64,000 nucleotides of DNA from Branchiostoma floridae (GCF_000003815.2 NC_049991.1:20400235-20464234); one strand, 5' to 3'; positions 24,690-36,675 are shown, numbered from the stretch's first letter. The notes: generated by a model not told the origin, from the sequence alone. Numbers and translations: made by a program.

Positions 24690-24876
24690 TTTCACGATCT
24701 TTTATTGGCTATGTCCAATCACGTCCGCCATATTGATGACGTTGCCATAGCTACGGCACACGCAGACGACCGTTTGTGTCAGACCAATCACCATTCTCCG
24801 TGATGGTTCCCGCGTTTTCACCATCCGATAGGCATAAATCCCGGGTAATGGTGTCACATCACTTCATATGGTGTCG
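24690..24876 (+). promoter_or_regulatory. Candidate promoter and untranslated first exon of the SLC45-like gene
   Basis: Inverted and direct CCAAT boxes occur at about 24704 (attgg), 24715 and 24784. A YY1/CRE-like stretch (gccatattgatgacg) lies at about 24727, and an AT-rich cataaat at about 24832. A good donor, GTAAGT, starts at 24877. The coding exon of the transporter is preceded by an acceptor-like gttgtcag ending near 29959, so a short untranslated exon ending at 24876 would splice to it. This is pattern-based inference; no transcript evidence is available. Confidence 0.3.
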
Positions 24877-26101
24877 GTAAGTGCTTTGTTTGGTTTGAAT
24901 AACTAACCACAAATCCCCGAACTGCAAAACTATGGAACTCTCTCGTTGGCAACTGCTTTTTCTCCTCCATTCAGTCTTCGACTCAAAACCAGTGTTCGCC
25001 GTTATCTCTAAAATGGCTTCCACCATACACCAACTTTGTTCATTACCTACTGGTCAAATGGCTATTGCATTGAACAGAAGTCTCCAAGCAGAGCCTACAA
25101 TGGTCAAGGAAAAGTAAATGCCCACCTCACCGCTAATCGGCAACGTGCTGTATTTTAATAATGTTATTAAGTTCAGCACAGCTGCTAATGATGAGGTGTT
25201 GGACACAGCATAGATACAAAATGTCATTAGATAGTAACAAGGAGTGGCTAAGGAGTGTAGTCAGCCAAGAGGTGTGCATTTGCCCCGCGGTCGGCTTCAC
25301 TCCTCTGACAGCTATTGATGCTGTCTTATAGGATCTGCTTGGATATTCTGAACAAATCCGTTGAAAAAAGAAATCGCTTTTTTTGCGTGACACACCCGTA
25401 CAAGCTGTATAAGACTAAGGTAAGACGAAAACGATCTACGTACACCGGGAAGGACCCCTACTCTTTTTGATACGTGTTGTGGCTTCTGTAACATGCTCCA
25501 GGTGTGGCTCTCCTCAAACACAGGACCTTCATTTAACGTCATGTCTGAAGGACGCCCCAAATCGATGCTGGGCCGACGCCCGTACCATACCTTCTAGAAA
25601 GTGATTAAAACTCAAACATGTTTATGTTGAAATAGATAAATACAATGTAGGTTAAAAAATGAGACATGACAAACTCTGTATTAGCTCCAACACTGTTAGC
25701 GTGGAAAAAGACATATAGACAGACAGATAGATAGTTGGTTTTCCAGATGACGGTACCTGATTTCTCATCTCGGTTTCCATGGATGATTGATGGTGAACCC
25801 ATCTCTGAAGCGAATGAGTTTATCCAGTAATATCTTCAGAAACCCTTCTGACTTTTCCCCCTGTCGTGTCTGACGGCCCGGAACCGTGTTTCCTCGCCAA
25901 GAAGGTCACTTGGGTAAACTCAGTCAGAGTGGAAAAGTTATGAAAGCAGCAAACTTTCTCTCTCGTTGCCAAAAAAGATATTCAGAGACAGGGTCACTAA
26001 CTATTGGACTACGCACGTGCACACTGCTTTCTGTTTTTACCAAAGGCAAACAACAATCCCAGTACCCACTGAAACCAAATCTTGCAAGCACCTCCTACAT
26101 G

Positions 26102-26340
26102 TGGGTAGCATGCGTAGTCCATTGGTAAGCGGCCCTGCATGCCTCTGAAACTAGAAGCAGTGAGTTCAATTCCGGCTGTGTCGCTGTTCCGACATGCACG
26201 CTACCGTACCGGAAAGAGTTAGCCATGGTCCACTGTTCATTGCGCTTGTCGTCATCAAGAGCTTGGGGGAATTTCTTCTGTAAAATGAACCTGTAAGTAC
26301 TGTACATAGCGTCTGTCCTCTCTGTCACGACCAGTAGAAG
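26102..26340 (+). mobile_element. tRNA-derived SINE
   Basis: The head has an A-box-like block (tagtccattggtaagcgg) and a B box (agttcaattccggc) at tRNA-like spacing. The unique body ends near tctgtcacgaccag. It is on the plus strand, in the likely 5' intron of the transporter. Confidence 0.55.
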
Positions 26341-26532
26341 ACTAGCTCTCCAGTGAGCTAAACTGGACCGAGATCACTTTCCTTTCCTTTTATCTGTACA
26401 GGAATGAACTCCAACAGACGCGACCTTTTCAGCCCAGAGTCAGTGTGTACGCAGCTAAAAGGTCAGTGTCTGGATATGTATAGTTTCTCGCCTGTTATGA
26501 GAACCTATGGTCGAGTCTTTGCAAGCATTTGT

Positions 26533-27072
26533 ACCCCCTTTCCACTAGGGCGGCGCTCTCACTGCGCTCTCTCTGCGACTTAAAATTTGACAGATCGCTC
26601 AACGAATTGTACAAAAAAGAAACGAAGCTTTTTACACTTTGTTTGTTTTGTTGTCTTCTCAGTCACACTTTTACGTTTTAGCATGAAAGTTCATCTGTGT
26701 TGGTAGAATACATTATAGAGAATTGCTAAACCTTCGCACGAGGAGTGAAGGAGGCCTTGCACATCAGAGCTCATCGGCCCACACTCAACAGAGACGGGGG
26801 GCGACATAGACTTTCTGATATTTATGACCCCCTCCTGCAAAGGTGGTGCCTTCCTGACGTCACTGCTGGAGTGAAAAAGGGTCATTCTGTGAACAAGGTC
26901 GACGGAGATCGACCGAAAATTTAGGGGTAAGTCCCTACATTATCTTTGTGTTGGAATGAAAGTTTAGCAATTCTCTATAATATTTTTACGTTTTGTATGA
27001 TATGCAAAGTTTGAAATCAAAGGTTACACATATCCTATTTAGGTCGCAGTGAGAGCGCAGTAGAAAGAGGGC
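26533..27072. mobile_element. MITE carrying a second, nested MITE
   Basis: Outer ends ccccctttccactagggcgg and agagcgcagtagaaagaggg-like match the family at 11093-11324. Inside, a perfect 20-bp inverted repeat (26712-26731 and 26962-26981, attatagagaattgctaaac) bounds a separate 270-bp unit that appears to have inserted into the first. Confidence 0.6.
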
Positions 27073-28199
27073 CATACCGTGATATCGGCAATCGTGCTGA
27101 AGAATAACTCCGTTACTTATGAAAGTCAATGGTTCGTTGATAAGATGAAGCTATACACGCAGGCAATAAGATACGCCAAATAACGCAGTTGATGGATGGA
27201 ATTTTGGAAACTGTCCGACGTTTCCGGCAGCATCGCCAGTGACACTGAACAGATCCGGTGGATGCTACCCGAAACGTCTGACGGTTTCCGAAATTCTATC
27301 CAATTAGTTAAGTGGCTGCTATTTGGCGTGAAGTCAATGGTTGATTTGGAAGTTGAGCTGCTCTGATTAACACTGGAAAAACCTCGTGCTTAATTTGTGT
27401 AGACAGCGGCTGGAGAGCTCAAAGTAAGGTACACTCTCACTGCACTGGCGTCAAGCTTACGTCACTGCGGGGTTCGTTCACTGCGTCACTGTTTTGTTGT
27501 TTTTTCGGATTTTTTAGAATTTAGATATTGCGTAATACAAATGTACTTACAAGCATGACTTAGAAGACGGGTTCGACAGATACTTAAAGATTTCAGAGAT
27601 GAAGAACGAATTTTCTTACTTTTTGTGTATTTTGCCGTCTTCTGAGTCATACTTTTACGTATTCATCTGGCGGGAATGGACGGGCTTGGCGGGGCGAGAC
27701 GGCATTTTCCTAGCTTCAGGCGAACGATTCATTCCGACGCCGTGACCTACGATACGTCACTGGCGAGTTTTACAGTTTACATAGAGAGGGAGAATTTAGA
27801 TGTGGGTCGACTCCTAGCAGGAAACACTGGAACAGCAAGACAGCATTCAACATGTTCTAGTTCAGGCACACAGATATGGTATTTTTTTTTTTATTTGGCC
27901 GAAACTTGAATTGAATAAAGATCTGTTATTCAAATCCATAAGCTCACCAAAAAAAGACGAGATATCAATGTCGGAATTTCCGCTGTAGTTTTACATTTTG
28001 AATGATATTCCAATCTAAGTATAGAGTCAAGAGTAACATAAATACAACCTAGGTCGCACCGAACTCGCAGCACCCCCCTCAAGTGAATGCGAACGTGTAA
28101 CTATAGTGAGATATAAACTGGGACATGTACATATCAAGCAAATTTAGATTGCTAACTCCTTTGGCTTCAACCAGTCAACATGGCGGCTGTGACGTCACG

Positions 28200-28470
28200 T
28201 GGAAACACCCAAGGTTACTTGGAAACGCCCAAGGTCATAAGTAAACAAACCAAGGTCACATAGAAACATCCAAGGTCACGTGGAAATACTCAAGGTCACA
28301 TGAAAACATCAAAGGATACGGGGAAACACCCATGGTCAAATGAAGACTCCCAAGGTCACAGAAACATTGAAGGTCACCTCGACATTCGCAAGGTCACGTT
28401 GGAAGTGAAGTACCCAAGGAAACATGGAAACACCTTGGTCACGTGGAAGTGAGACTTTGAAGGTGACATT
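28200..28470 (+). repeat. 20-21-bp minisatellite built on AAGGTCA
   Basis: The loose unit is ccaaggtcacatggaaacac. Exact AAGGTCA occurs at 28231, 28252, 28272, 28292, 28352, 28370 and 28390, with near matches between. It lies in the likely 5' intron of the transporter. Confidence 0.85.
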
Positions 28471-28799
28471 GAAGGTGTAATCGGAGTGTATGATACGAGG
28501 TCTTCTGTTCGGTCAGAAGGGAGCTCGGCAGGGTGATTATCCCTGTATCTCCGCCATCTATTTCGGGAACTAATATCCAGCGAGTGAGACGAGCCGACTG
28601 TGGGGAATACGTGGCCTTTCGCTGGTGCGCTGGGAGAAGAACCTGCAAATGGCTTCTCTGACACTGGGATTTGAGATTTAGTTAATGTTGGGGTCGTAGT
28701 TATGGGGTTCGAGGCTGTATCAATCTTATTGTGTGGATGGCATCGGAAACTGAAAACTTAATATATGATGAATGCGTTACCACAAGTCGATGCCATCTA

Positions 28800-28890
28800 C
28801 TATAATTAATCAATCAAACGATCAATCAATCAATCGATACCATCGATGTAATCAACCAACCAATCAATCAATCAACCAATCAATGATTTA
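28800..28890. repeat. (ATCA)n-rich simple sequence
   Basis: Imperfect aatcaatcaatc runs with cgat and caac variants. A longer relative is at 43413-43690. Confidence 0.8.
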
Positions 28891-29984
28891 ATAACAAATT
28901 TCATGTTAAAAACATGGTCTGAATTGTCGCTAATTTACAGAGTTTAAGATCAAAGTGTTAAAAAGTTAGGAAAAAATTATAGACTACGGAAACGTATACA
29001 CTACTTGGCATACAATTTGAAATAGACAACGATTTTAAATCACAAAAGACAGTTACAGAAATGACGGATAATAAACATAGGAAAAGCATCGTGAAGAAAG
29101 CATTAGAGAGCTTTGTTGTGAATTAGTGTTATAATTACTTGGTACAAGAACGATCGTTCTAGTCTCTCATTTCCGTAGTAATGGTCCCTACTTATTAGAG
29201 TGTTCTTCGTAGATTCTGATATAGTCAGGCATTGATTCAGAAGTAGCGGAATCTTAATCGAGCATGAAGTATTCTCGACTGATTTTAAGAAAAATCACAC
29301 TAGATAGCTTGGTTTCTTTACCTGACGTTACATTTCGGGGCTTTGAACTGTTAACATTGAAATTGAAATTGCGTGCTTACCAAAAGGCGTTTCAAAAGGA
29401 TTTGCCGATGAAACCTTTAAAAGAATACAAAACTACTGACCAGCAAAACCAGCATAAAGTCCTTGAGGTAAAACAAACTAACAATCGGTTGAAGTGTTCA
29501 AGCAAATAGCGGCTGATTTCCTCGTGTTGGTGTGCGCTCTAATGAAACACAGCGCACAGCAACGACGTGTACAGAAAACACAAAGGAAAGACAAACATGT
29601 TAGCCTTGTAGTTCATCTGTGTTGGTGGTTAACAATGGGGACGCAAACATAGACGCTACAGGCAGGGATAGTTGCCCTGACGAGCGCGGGGAGACATCGT
29701 GGGATAGTTCGGGTTTGTTTGAACATCGCGACATCGGATTTTGTCGTGACTTTCTTTCAAACTGTTTAATGCGCACACACACAAACTCCGGTGGCACTTC
29801 TGAGGGCAAGGCAAAGAAAACAGTCTGTCGCATATACCGTGGTGTGTCGTTTCCCTTAGCGTAGTACAACACTGTAAAAAGATGCAAGCTTAGATTTGGC
29901 CATCTTGAAAGCTGGCAGGAAAACGCGTAAAACTTGTGGAAAACTTGACATAGTTGTCAGAACAAGGAGTTTTCTGGCCCGATC

Positions 29985-32900
29985 ATGTTTGTATACAGGG
30001 AAGGCCCTACGCACGAGCGAGCGAAGTCCGTGGAAAAGCTCCAGGGCGCGTCGGTCCTAGAAAATGAAGACCTAGACTGGTCTACCATGACGGCTGTGTT
30101 GTCGAGGCAATCCACGGACTGTGCTCAGCTTGCACCGGACAGCAGCAGGCAGTTGCTCGGCTATAGAGGCGACTCATGGCCGATGAGAGACGGCGTGAAC
30201 GTTGCGCGACCGCCGCCTAGTGAAGACCTGCTCGGTGCAACAGGTGATATGAGGCCGAGGAATAGTGGAGACAGACCCGGTGGCGAGGGCGACTCAAGGG
30301 CGAGAGACGACGGGGAAGTGCTCGGGAGTAGTGATGGACCCTGGCCGAGGAGAACCACATGTGAACTGCTGCTGAACAGTTCCATTATGCTGGGGAGGGA
30401 GTTCTGTTACGCGGTAGAGGTTAGTGCATCTCATGTGTTTCACCTATATAGGCAAGTAATAAATAAAGTATTTTTTTAAAGGGGACATCTCACTGAATTT
30501 GAAAGTTTTTTTTTTTTTTAACTTTACCCCATCGCTTCGTAGCCTTGTACTCGTCTGCAAACATTTGATAAGACAAATTATATCAACACGCAACTCATAC
30601 GCAGCTGAATATACGCAGAAAGCGTAAAAAGGTCTAAGATTTAACTTCATTTTGTTTCTTGTATGTTCAACGACTGAAAAAAAAGCAAAGAATTAAGAAG
30701 AACTCTTATAGCTCTTTTGTGTTCTTGCTTGAGAAACTGGAAAGGGAATGCTGGGCTACTTCTTTAGTTTCATCTTTTTGGACTTAGAAAAAAGTTATTG
30801 ATAAGCATCCTGTCCTTGTCCAATTCCCTTTGTATTGTCTCTGATTTTGTAAGCAAGTGTAGCCCTTTGTACTAGCCACAGGCTAGTTGGGCAGCCCTGT
30901 CTGTGCGTGCTGAACAGCCAAACCAAGAAATGAAATAAATCTAGGTTACTCTGTCATGTCTTAATCTGAAGTGCAAAGATGTTGCCGCCGCAACGAAATC
31001 TATGGTTCGTAATGTTGGAATTCAATGATGTGTTTCCCGTGTCCAGGCTGCCCTGGTGACCCCGATCCTCCTGACCATCGGGCTGCCCAAGGACCTGTAC
31101 TCGGTGGTGTGGATCATCAGCCCCGTACTGGGCTTCCTGCTCCAGCCGGTACTCGGGTCGTGCAGGTACGGGCTGTTGCTATACGGGGGTCTCTCACTTG
31201 TTTGTTTGCATGATTATGATATGTATCCAATCACAGCTGGTTGATTCTTCTGGCAGAAAGTAAAGGTTGACCTTTCTTTAACAATAAACAACAAATCTCC
31301 CTGACCGAAGTCAGGTACCCATTTTTACACCTGGGTAAGGTCGTGTTAAGTGAATTTCCCAAGGGCACAACGTCAGGGGCACGGCGGGTACCTCTAGATT
31401 CCGAGCCGAACGTTCTACCAGTAACGTCACACACGACACTACTTGTTTGTCCTATGTCTGTTTCCTCCAGTGACCGTTGCCGGAGCTGGCTGGGCCGACG
31501 TCGTCCCTTCATCCTGGGGTTCTCTGTCACCATCCTGCTCGGTTTCCTGCTCTTCCTGTTCGGGGACGCCATTATGGACGCCGCCATGCCTAATGACGTC
31601 AGTGGTACTCGTTAATTCATATAAAGGAGAATGTTATGAATGGCTAAAGGGCTAAAATTATAACAAGATTTATGCTACGGCCTTGTACAACCGATCTCTC
31701 GATCTCGGAAGTTAAGCAACGCGCGGTCCGGACAGTTCTTGGATGGGGGACCACCCAAGGACGACCAGATTACTGTTGCTGGACCAAGCATGGTCATTCC
31801 ACGAAGTCGTCTTCCGAGAGTGACGTAAAACTGGGTCCCGTGCTCGAGGAGGTGCCTCGACCACGTTAAACAGCCTCATTACTCAACACATTGGGTACCT
31901 ACTGGCTGGCAAAATACACCACATGATTACCATTTTAAACAAATATAATCCAAAATACGCTTCGCAGAAATCTTCGTAGCCTGGAAAGCTTTCAAGACGC
32001 TCTCTGTCTCTTTATTAACCCGTTAGATCTCGTCTTGGAGTTTCCTTGTCAGATAACCAGAATCGTCTCCCATCGCTACACAAAATCTGGGGTTAGGGGT
32101 ACGCTTGGTGTGGTGGGGATGGTCGGTACTCGGTAGGCTTTGTGATTGTAATTTCTTTGTCTTTGAAAGAGAGAGAGACCAGCTCCTTAGGGACAGGGGT
32201 GCTTCTCCCTGTCCGCCTGGAGACATCAAATCTACAATGGGTATCTTTTTTTTTTAATTGCACAAAGTCATTTTCATCACTTTTCACAAAAAATAAAACT
32301 AACAGAACACGACCTGGACCATCGTCGTGACCATGGCGGGCATCGTGCTCTTCGACTTCAGTGCAGACTTCATCGAAACACCCATCCGAGCCTACCTATT
32401 GGACACCTGCGGACCACGTGACCGGGAAAACGGGCTGAAGATGCAGGGAGTTTTTGCAGGTCGGTTCGGATTTGAGCATCGCTATTTTTGTGTAGACTGC
32501 AAAGCTAGGCTACGTAGTCCCAACCTACTCTCCAAGAAAAGGTTCGGCTCCGGCTGCATTTGACGTGCTGCCGTTGTATCAACCATAGCGATGGTATCTG
32601 AGCGCACATTGATGTTGGTCAGTTTTTCGAATCACATGCATCTCTTTCTCCTCCAAAATTGTTCCGCAAAATTGTTATGAGCTGCCTGGAACTAAGACAA
32701 CATGCTATGAAAATTATAAAATCTAGGATGAGCATTAGTGATTTAAAATTGCCCGTAGATCTGATTATCTTCGCAATTTTGAATAGCTTTTCAATCTCAA
32801 GAATTAGAAGACGTCATTTGTAAATGAATCTTATTGAATGAATGAAGACCTTTCTTGTACAGGTTTTGCCCTACTCGTCTAAGCGATGAAGTTGGAACTA

Positions 32901-35900
32901 TTATGCTTTACCTGTATATATATATATATATATAGCAATTTCAGATGTGCTTTCTTTCAAAATCCAAACGTGGGTAAATTTTCCTTTTTTTTTAATCTTT
33001 TATCATTCCTTGCAGGTATCGGAGGCTTTCTGGGCTACTCGTTTAGCGGAATAGACTGGGAAGACACCTTCCTAGGGAGGATGCTGGGCTCCGAGTACCA
33101 CGTCATCTTCGTGTTCGCCGCCACCTCCTTCGTCATCACCGCTTTCATGAACCTGTCGAGCATTCCCGAAGACACCTTCCGGAAACACCCGACGACCGCC
33201 GAAACGGTACGACGAGTGGGGGATAAACTTGAGAACGAGAAAACGGGAACGAGAGCAAGGAGTAAGCCCAAACACGGTAAGGTGGTCACGCTCATTCTCG
33301 GGTACGAGAGCAACGGAGAGGTCGTCATGGAGCCGAGGTACGTCAGCGGGTACGGCGCGACGCACGACACGCGGTTCCCGCCAAATCAGACGACACATGA
33401 CGTCATGACGGGAACGGACGGCGGGATCACCTTCGCCATCTTGGATCCGGTGTCGCACGCAGACCGGGCCCCCTTGCCTTTCCGGCAGCACGACCGAACC
33501 TACCCCATTCTGAACACCCGTAACGTATTGCACGATACACCGGGCGAAAACACTCCCTACGATCGCGACCAATCTCTCCTCGAAACGTCCTCCTCCATGG
33601 GTTCGAGTGAGACCCTGTTGGACGTGGACGATGCCCTTGAGGAAATTTCCGCGGGAGAGACGAGACGTTCCGCAGAGTTGCCGGGGAAACTCACCATGGC
33701 AACGCTGGTTCGAAGCGTGGTGCGCATGCCCGGGGAGCTATTGCGCCTGTGCGTGGCGCATCTCCTGGGCTGGATGGCGTTCCTGTGTATCGTGCTGTTC
33801 TACACAGACTTCATGGGACGGGCCGTGTACCACGGGAACCCACATGCGGACAGGGGCAGGTAAAACACTTTATTTCAGGACTAATGAAATACTAACAGTA
33901 ATGTACGTTTATTGTCGTCCAATCTTGATATCACAGTCTCAGAATAAATTTTAGAAAACGCAAATGTATGAAAAGAACTGTAGCTCCGAAAGAATCACCA
34001 TTTATTTTCCCATATTTTGATATCTTAAGCATTTTTTGTTTGAGTTTTAGATCTGAGGCTAATCTTCATGTGGTCTACACATTCATATTTACAGATATCA
34101 ATTAAAAACATCTTCCTCAGAGCTTCTAACTGTAGTTCTGCTTCTCGGCTATATGTAGCTGATGTATGTGGCGCTTTTGCGGCGAGAACGCTATCCCAAA
34201 CGTGGCTGAGCTTGTACCCCCCTTCGTCCCGGTTCATCACTGGAGTGGACTTCCTTATCCAGACTGCTTCTTTAATCCAACGGATTCGTCTGTTGTCTTC
34301 TCTATCTATAACCTTTGCCCCCTCCCAGTCAATATCACAACCTGATGAAACTATTTTCGGAAGTATTCATAGTGTATGTATTGAGTCTCCCTGTTTCCTC
34401 CTCAGCCGCTCCTACAGACGGTACGAGGAGGGGGTGGAGATGGGCAGCTGGGGCCTGGCTATCAACGCGCTGTCATGCGCACTGTACTCAGGTAGGGACG
34501 TGCTATCAACGCGCTGTCATGCGCACTATACTCAGGTAGGGACTGGCTATCAACGCGCTGTCATGCGCACTATACTCAGGTAAGGACTTGCTATCAACGC
34601 GCTGTCATGCGCACTCTACTCAGGTAGGGACTTGCTATCAACGCGCTGTCATGCGCACTATACTCAGGTAGGGACTTGTTATCAACGCGCTGTCATGCGC
34701 ACTCTACTCAGGTAGGGCCTTTTTTTATATAGTACGCTACAGTCCTTTCCAATCACGTCGTATTGAGGTCACTTGAGTTAGCGCTGAATGGCAGCCGCCC
34801 CAGACCATTGCAATTTAGTCCTGCCTATTGTAAGCTTCTCACAATTCAGCACCTAGCTGACTGCGCGCGAAAAGAGAGGGAGAGTAGTCGGTCCACCCAG
34901 AATCTAATAGTACTATCTTACAGCAGAAATTTTGGATCATTTTGGATAGCCCCATACTAGTAGTTATAGTTGTATACTGTGTCTAACATGTCCAAAATGT
35001 ATGAACAGATCATGAGCCCTTTTAAGCTACGCTATCAATACTTCTCGATCTTCATGTCTACCTTGTCCCCCCAACGATCTGGAGGTCAAGGGACTAGGTA
35101 GGTAGGTAGGTATCAATGCTTCCATGACCATTTTAGTGAAAGAAATGTTCACTCACAATATTCCATAATCCCTCCTCAGTTGCCCTCCGCCATCTTACGA
35201 AAGTTCTGAGCCTGCGCACTATCTACCTCATGGGCTATCTCATTTTCTCGGCGGGGGTGGGTATCATGGCGATCCTGCCGGGCCGTGTGCCGAGCCACCA
35301 CGCCACGCTGCCGCTGTGTGCCGTGCTGGGGATCATGTACGCTACACTGTGCACCGTACCGTACACACTCGTCTCACAGTACGCACAGGCCAGGCAGGTT
35401 AGTAATCTTCTTTCACCTTCGTCAAAAAGGTTATGTATTTGGTAGCGTTTGTATGTATGTCAAAGCCAACACACATATATGAAGCCAACACACGGGTATG
35501 CACATGCTGGGCGACCTCGGCTAACATACATAGACCAGCCTGCTCGTGATGTGGGATTGCGGGTTGAGGACTTAGAGAACGCTATGGGGGACAGAGATGT
35601 TTGGAAGGAGAGAGTGGACCTGGTCCAGGCAAGTAGCCCGCGACGATGATGATGATGATTGTATGTATGTATGTATGTATGTATTGAACCGTATATGTAT
35701 GCACGTCTGTTTGTATGCATGTATGTAGATGAACAGCATAACTGGAGAATGCCTGGATGGGTTGCCTTAATACTTGGTATGCAGTAACGTCCTGTACCAG
35801 GGCTTTCTTTGGTTTATCTTTAAATGCAATGTATATAAAGTGTAGGGATCATCATATATCATTAGTATTGCATTCATAGTTCAGCTTCCAGTAGTACGTA

Positions 35901-36219
35901 CGCTATACGGTTTCATACATTGTAGCTGTTACAATTGTTGTGAAATTAAATTGTTCTTCTCCTCTCTGAATAACTATTTGAATTTGCATACAACAAATAT
36001 TCTTAGAATGCTGATGGGGACGTCGACGGAACCCGGGGCATGGGGATCGACGTTGCCATGGTGACGTCCATGATACAGCTGGCGCAGATCGTGGTCGGGG
36101 CGTTGCTAGGCGTGGTCGTCAGTGCTCTTGGCAACGTGGTGGCCGTCCCCGTCTGCGCAAGCACGCTGGGCTGCCTGGGCTGCATCGTGGTCGCCATGTT
36201 TGTCAAGTACGACACGTGA
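29985..36219 (+). CDS. SLC45 family proton-coupled sugar transporter (SLC45A1/A4-like)
   Basis: Eight coding exons: 29985-30419, 31047-31165, 31471-31597, 32306-32459, 33016-33859, 34406-34491, 35180-35397 and 36007-36219 (stop TGA). They sum to 2196 nt, 731 residues, in one open frame with AG/GT borders. The hydrophilic N terminus is about 120 residues. The family signature [16 protein letters not shown] spans exons 1-2, and GRRRPFIL carries the Arg-rich loop motif shared with plant sucrose carriers. Then come [16 protein letters not shown] (TM4) and a long cytoplasmic loop, roughly residues 335-515, before TM7 ([13 protein letters not shown]). TM8 to TM12 are in exons 6-8 and the protein ends MFVKYDT. 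The family imports sugars with protons as 12-helix MFS carriers. The long TM6-TM7 loop and total length fit SLC45A1/A4 better than the shorter A2/A3. The exon 3 donor is GTCAGT, chosen because it alone keeps the frame. Paralogue assignment is an inference. Confidence 0.92.
31285..31445 (-). mobile_element. tRNA-derived SINE fragment
   Basis: On the minus strand, an A-box-like block (ttactggtagaacg) is followed by a degenerate B-box region and a body with aattcacttaacacgacctt, ending ctgacttcggtcaggga. It lies in the intron between transporter exons 2 and 3. Confidence 0.5.
31672..31895 (+). mobile_element. 5S rRNA-derived SINE or 5S pseudogene
   Basis: gctacggcc at the start, then gatctcggaagttaagcaac and tcttggatgggggaccaccc, in the order and spacing of 5S rRNA including its internal promoter region. 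The 5S part ends near 31790. A unique tail follows with gtgctcgaggaggtgcctcg. The middle is diverged from functional 5S, so it is a retroposed derivative. It lies in the intron between transporter exons 3 and 4. Confidence 0.75.
32914..32933. repeat. (TA)n microsatellite
   Basis: A short tatata run about 80 bp upstream of the acceptor of transporter exon 5; it gives a false upstream extension of that open frame. Confidence 0.9.
34461..34722 (+). repeat. 44-bp minisatellite made from the end of transporter exon 6 and its donor
   Basis: Six units of exactly 44 bp begin (atcaacgcgctgtcatgcgc) at 34461, 34505, 34549, 34593, 34637 and 34681. The first unit is the real last 31 nt of exon 6 plus its donor. 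Each later unit carries the same exon end and a GTAGGG or GTAAGG donor. The array runs into the intron. Confidence 0.95.
35503..35652 (+). mobile_element. LINE coding remnant
   Basis: The plus frame reads [10 protein letters not shown], then [14 protein letters not shown], then [10 protein letters not shown] and stops after SSPRR. This is typical of the C-terminal part of non-LTR retrotransposon polyproteins. A GAT run and a TATG microsatellite follow. It lies in the intron between transporter exons 7 and 8. Confidence 0.6.
35655..35695. repeat. (GTAT)n microsatellite
   Basis: tgtatgtatgtatg run directly after the LINE remnant, possibly its 3' tail. Confidence 0.85.
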
Positions 36220-36675
36220 CCTTCACATGACCTTCAAAATGACATTAGGCGTCCTTCAAAATGAAACTGGTGGAAGAAGGAAGCGGAAAGATACACTAAA
36301 GAATATTTGCGTCACGGCATTTCAGTGTATCTATAAACCGTAAACTGCATGTCAACTGTGACACAAGGTTTGGGATCATTGAAAAGCTTTGCTTTTACAT
36401 AAAACTGTTATAAGAATGATCATAACTTTATGACAAATTCATGACGAGATAAGAGAAAACGCAATGTTATATGACATGGGTATATTTCGCGGAGAGGGTG
36501 CACTAGGAAATACGATGAATGAAACTCCTTTGATGAAAAAGTAGTATAAGTCAAGCGGACCAAAAATATCACATCTTAGCTACATTATTATGTGTTTGAT
36601 CATTTCCATTATCTAGATAAAATTTATAATACATGTACTGATCAATGAATAAAGTTTGAACACACTGGCGTTTGT
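36220..36675 (+). other. 3' UTR and poly(A) signal of the SLC45-like gene
   Basis: An AATAAA hexamer at 36648-36653 lies about 430 nt after the transporter stop and is followed by GT-rich sequence (tggcgtttgtt). The region between has no competing canonical signal. Cleavage near 36670 is inferred from the usual 10-30 nt spacing. Confidence 0.6.

Larger units (their letters stand above)
24877..29984 (+). other. Likely 5' intron of the SLC45-like gene (inferred)
   Basis: If the candidate first exon is right, this is a 5.1 kb intron. It contains a reverse SINE tail (25390-25600), a tRNA-derived SINE (26102-26340), a nested MITE (26533-27072), a MITE end (27436-27660), an AAGGTCA minisatellite (28200-28470) and ATCA-rich simple sequence (28800-28890). 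The stretch 28890-29960 shows nothing I recognise. Confidence 0.35.

Noticed and set aside
31672-31790. Functional 5S rRNA gene
   Set aside because: The middle is strongly diverged from 5S rRNA and it is fused to a repeat-like tail.
32886-33015. Upstream part of the 325-codon frame as coding
   Set aside because: It includes a TA microsatellite and a T-rich tract ending in a good acceptor (ttgcag) at 33015; the family match starts exactly after it.
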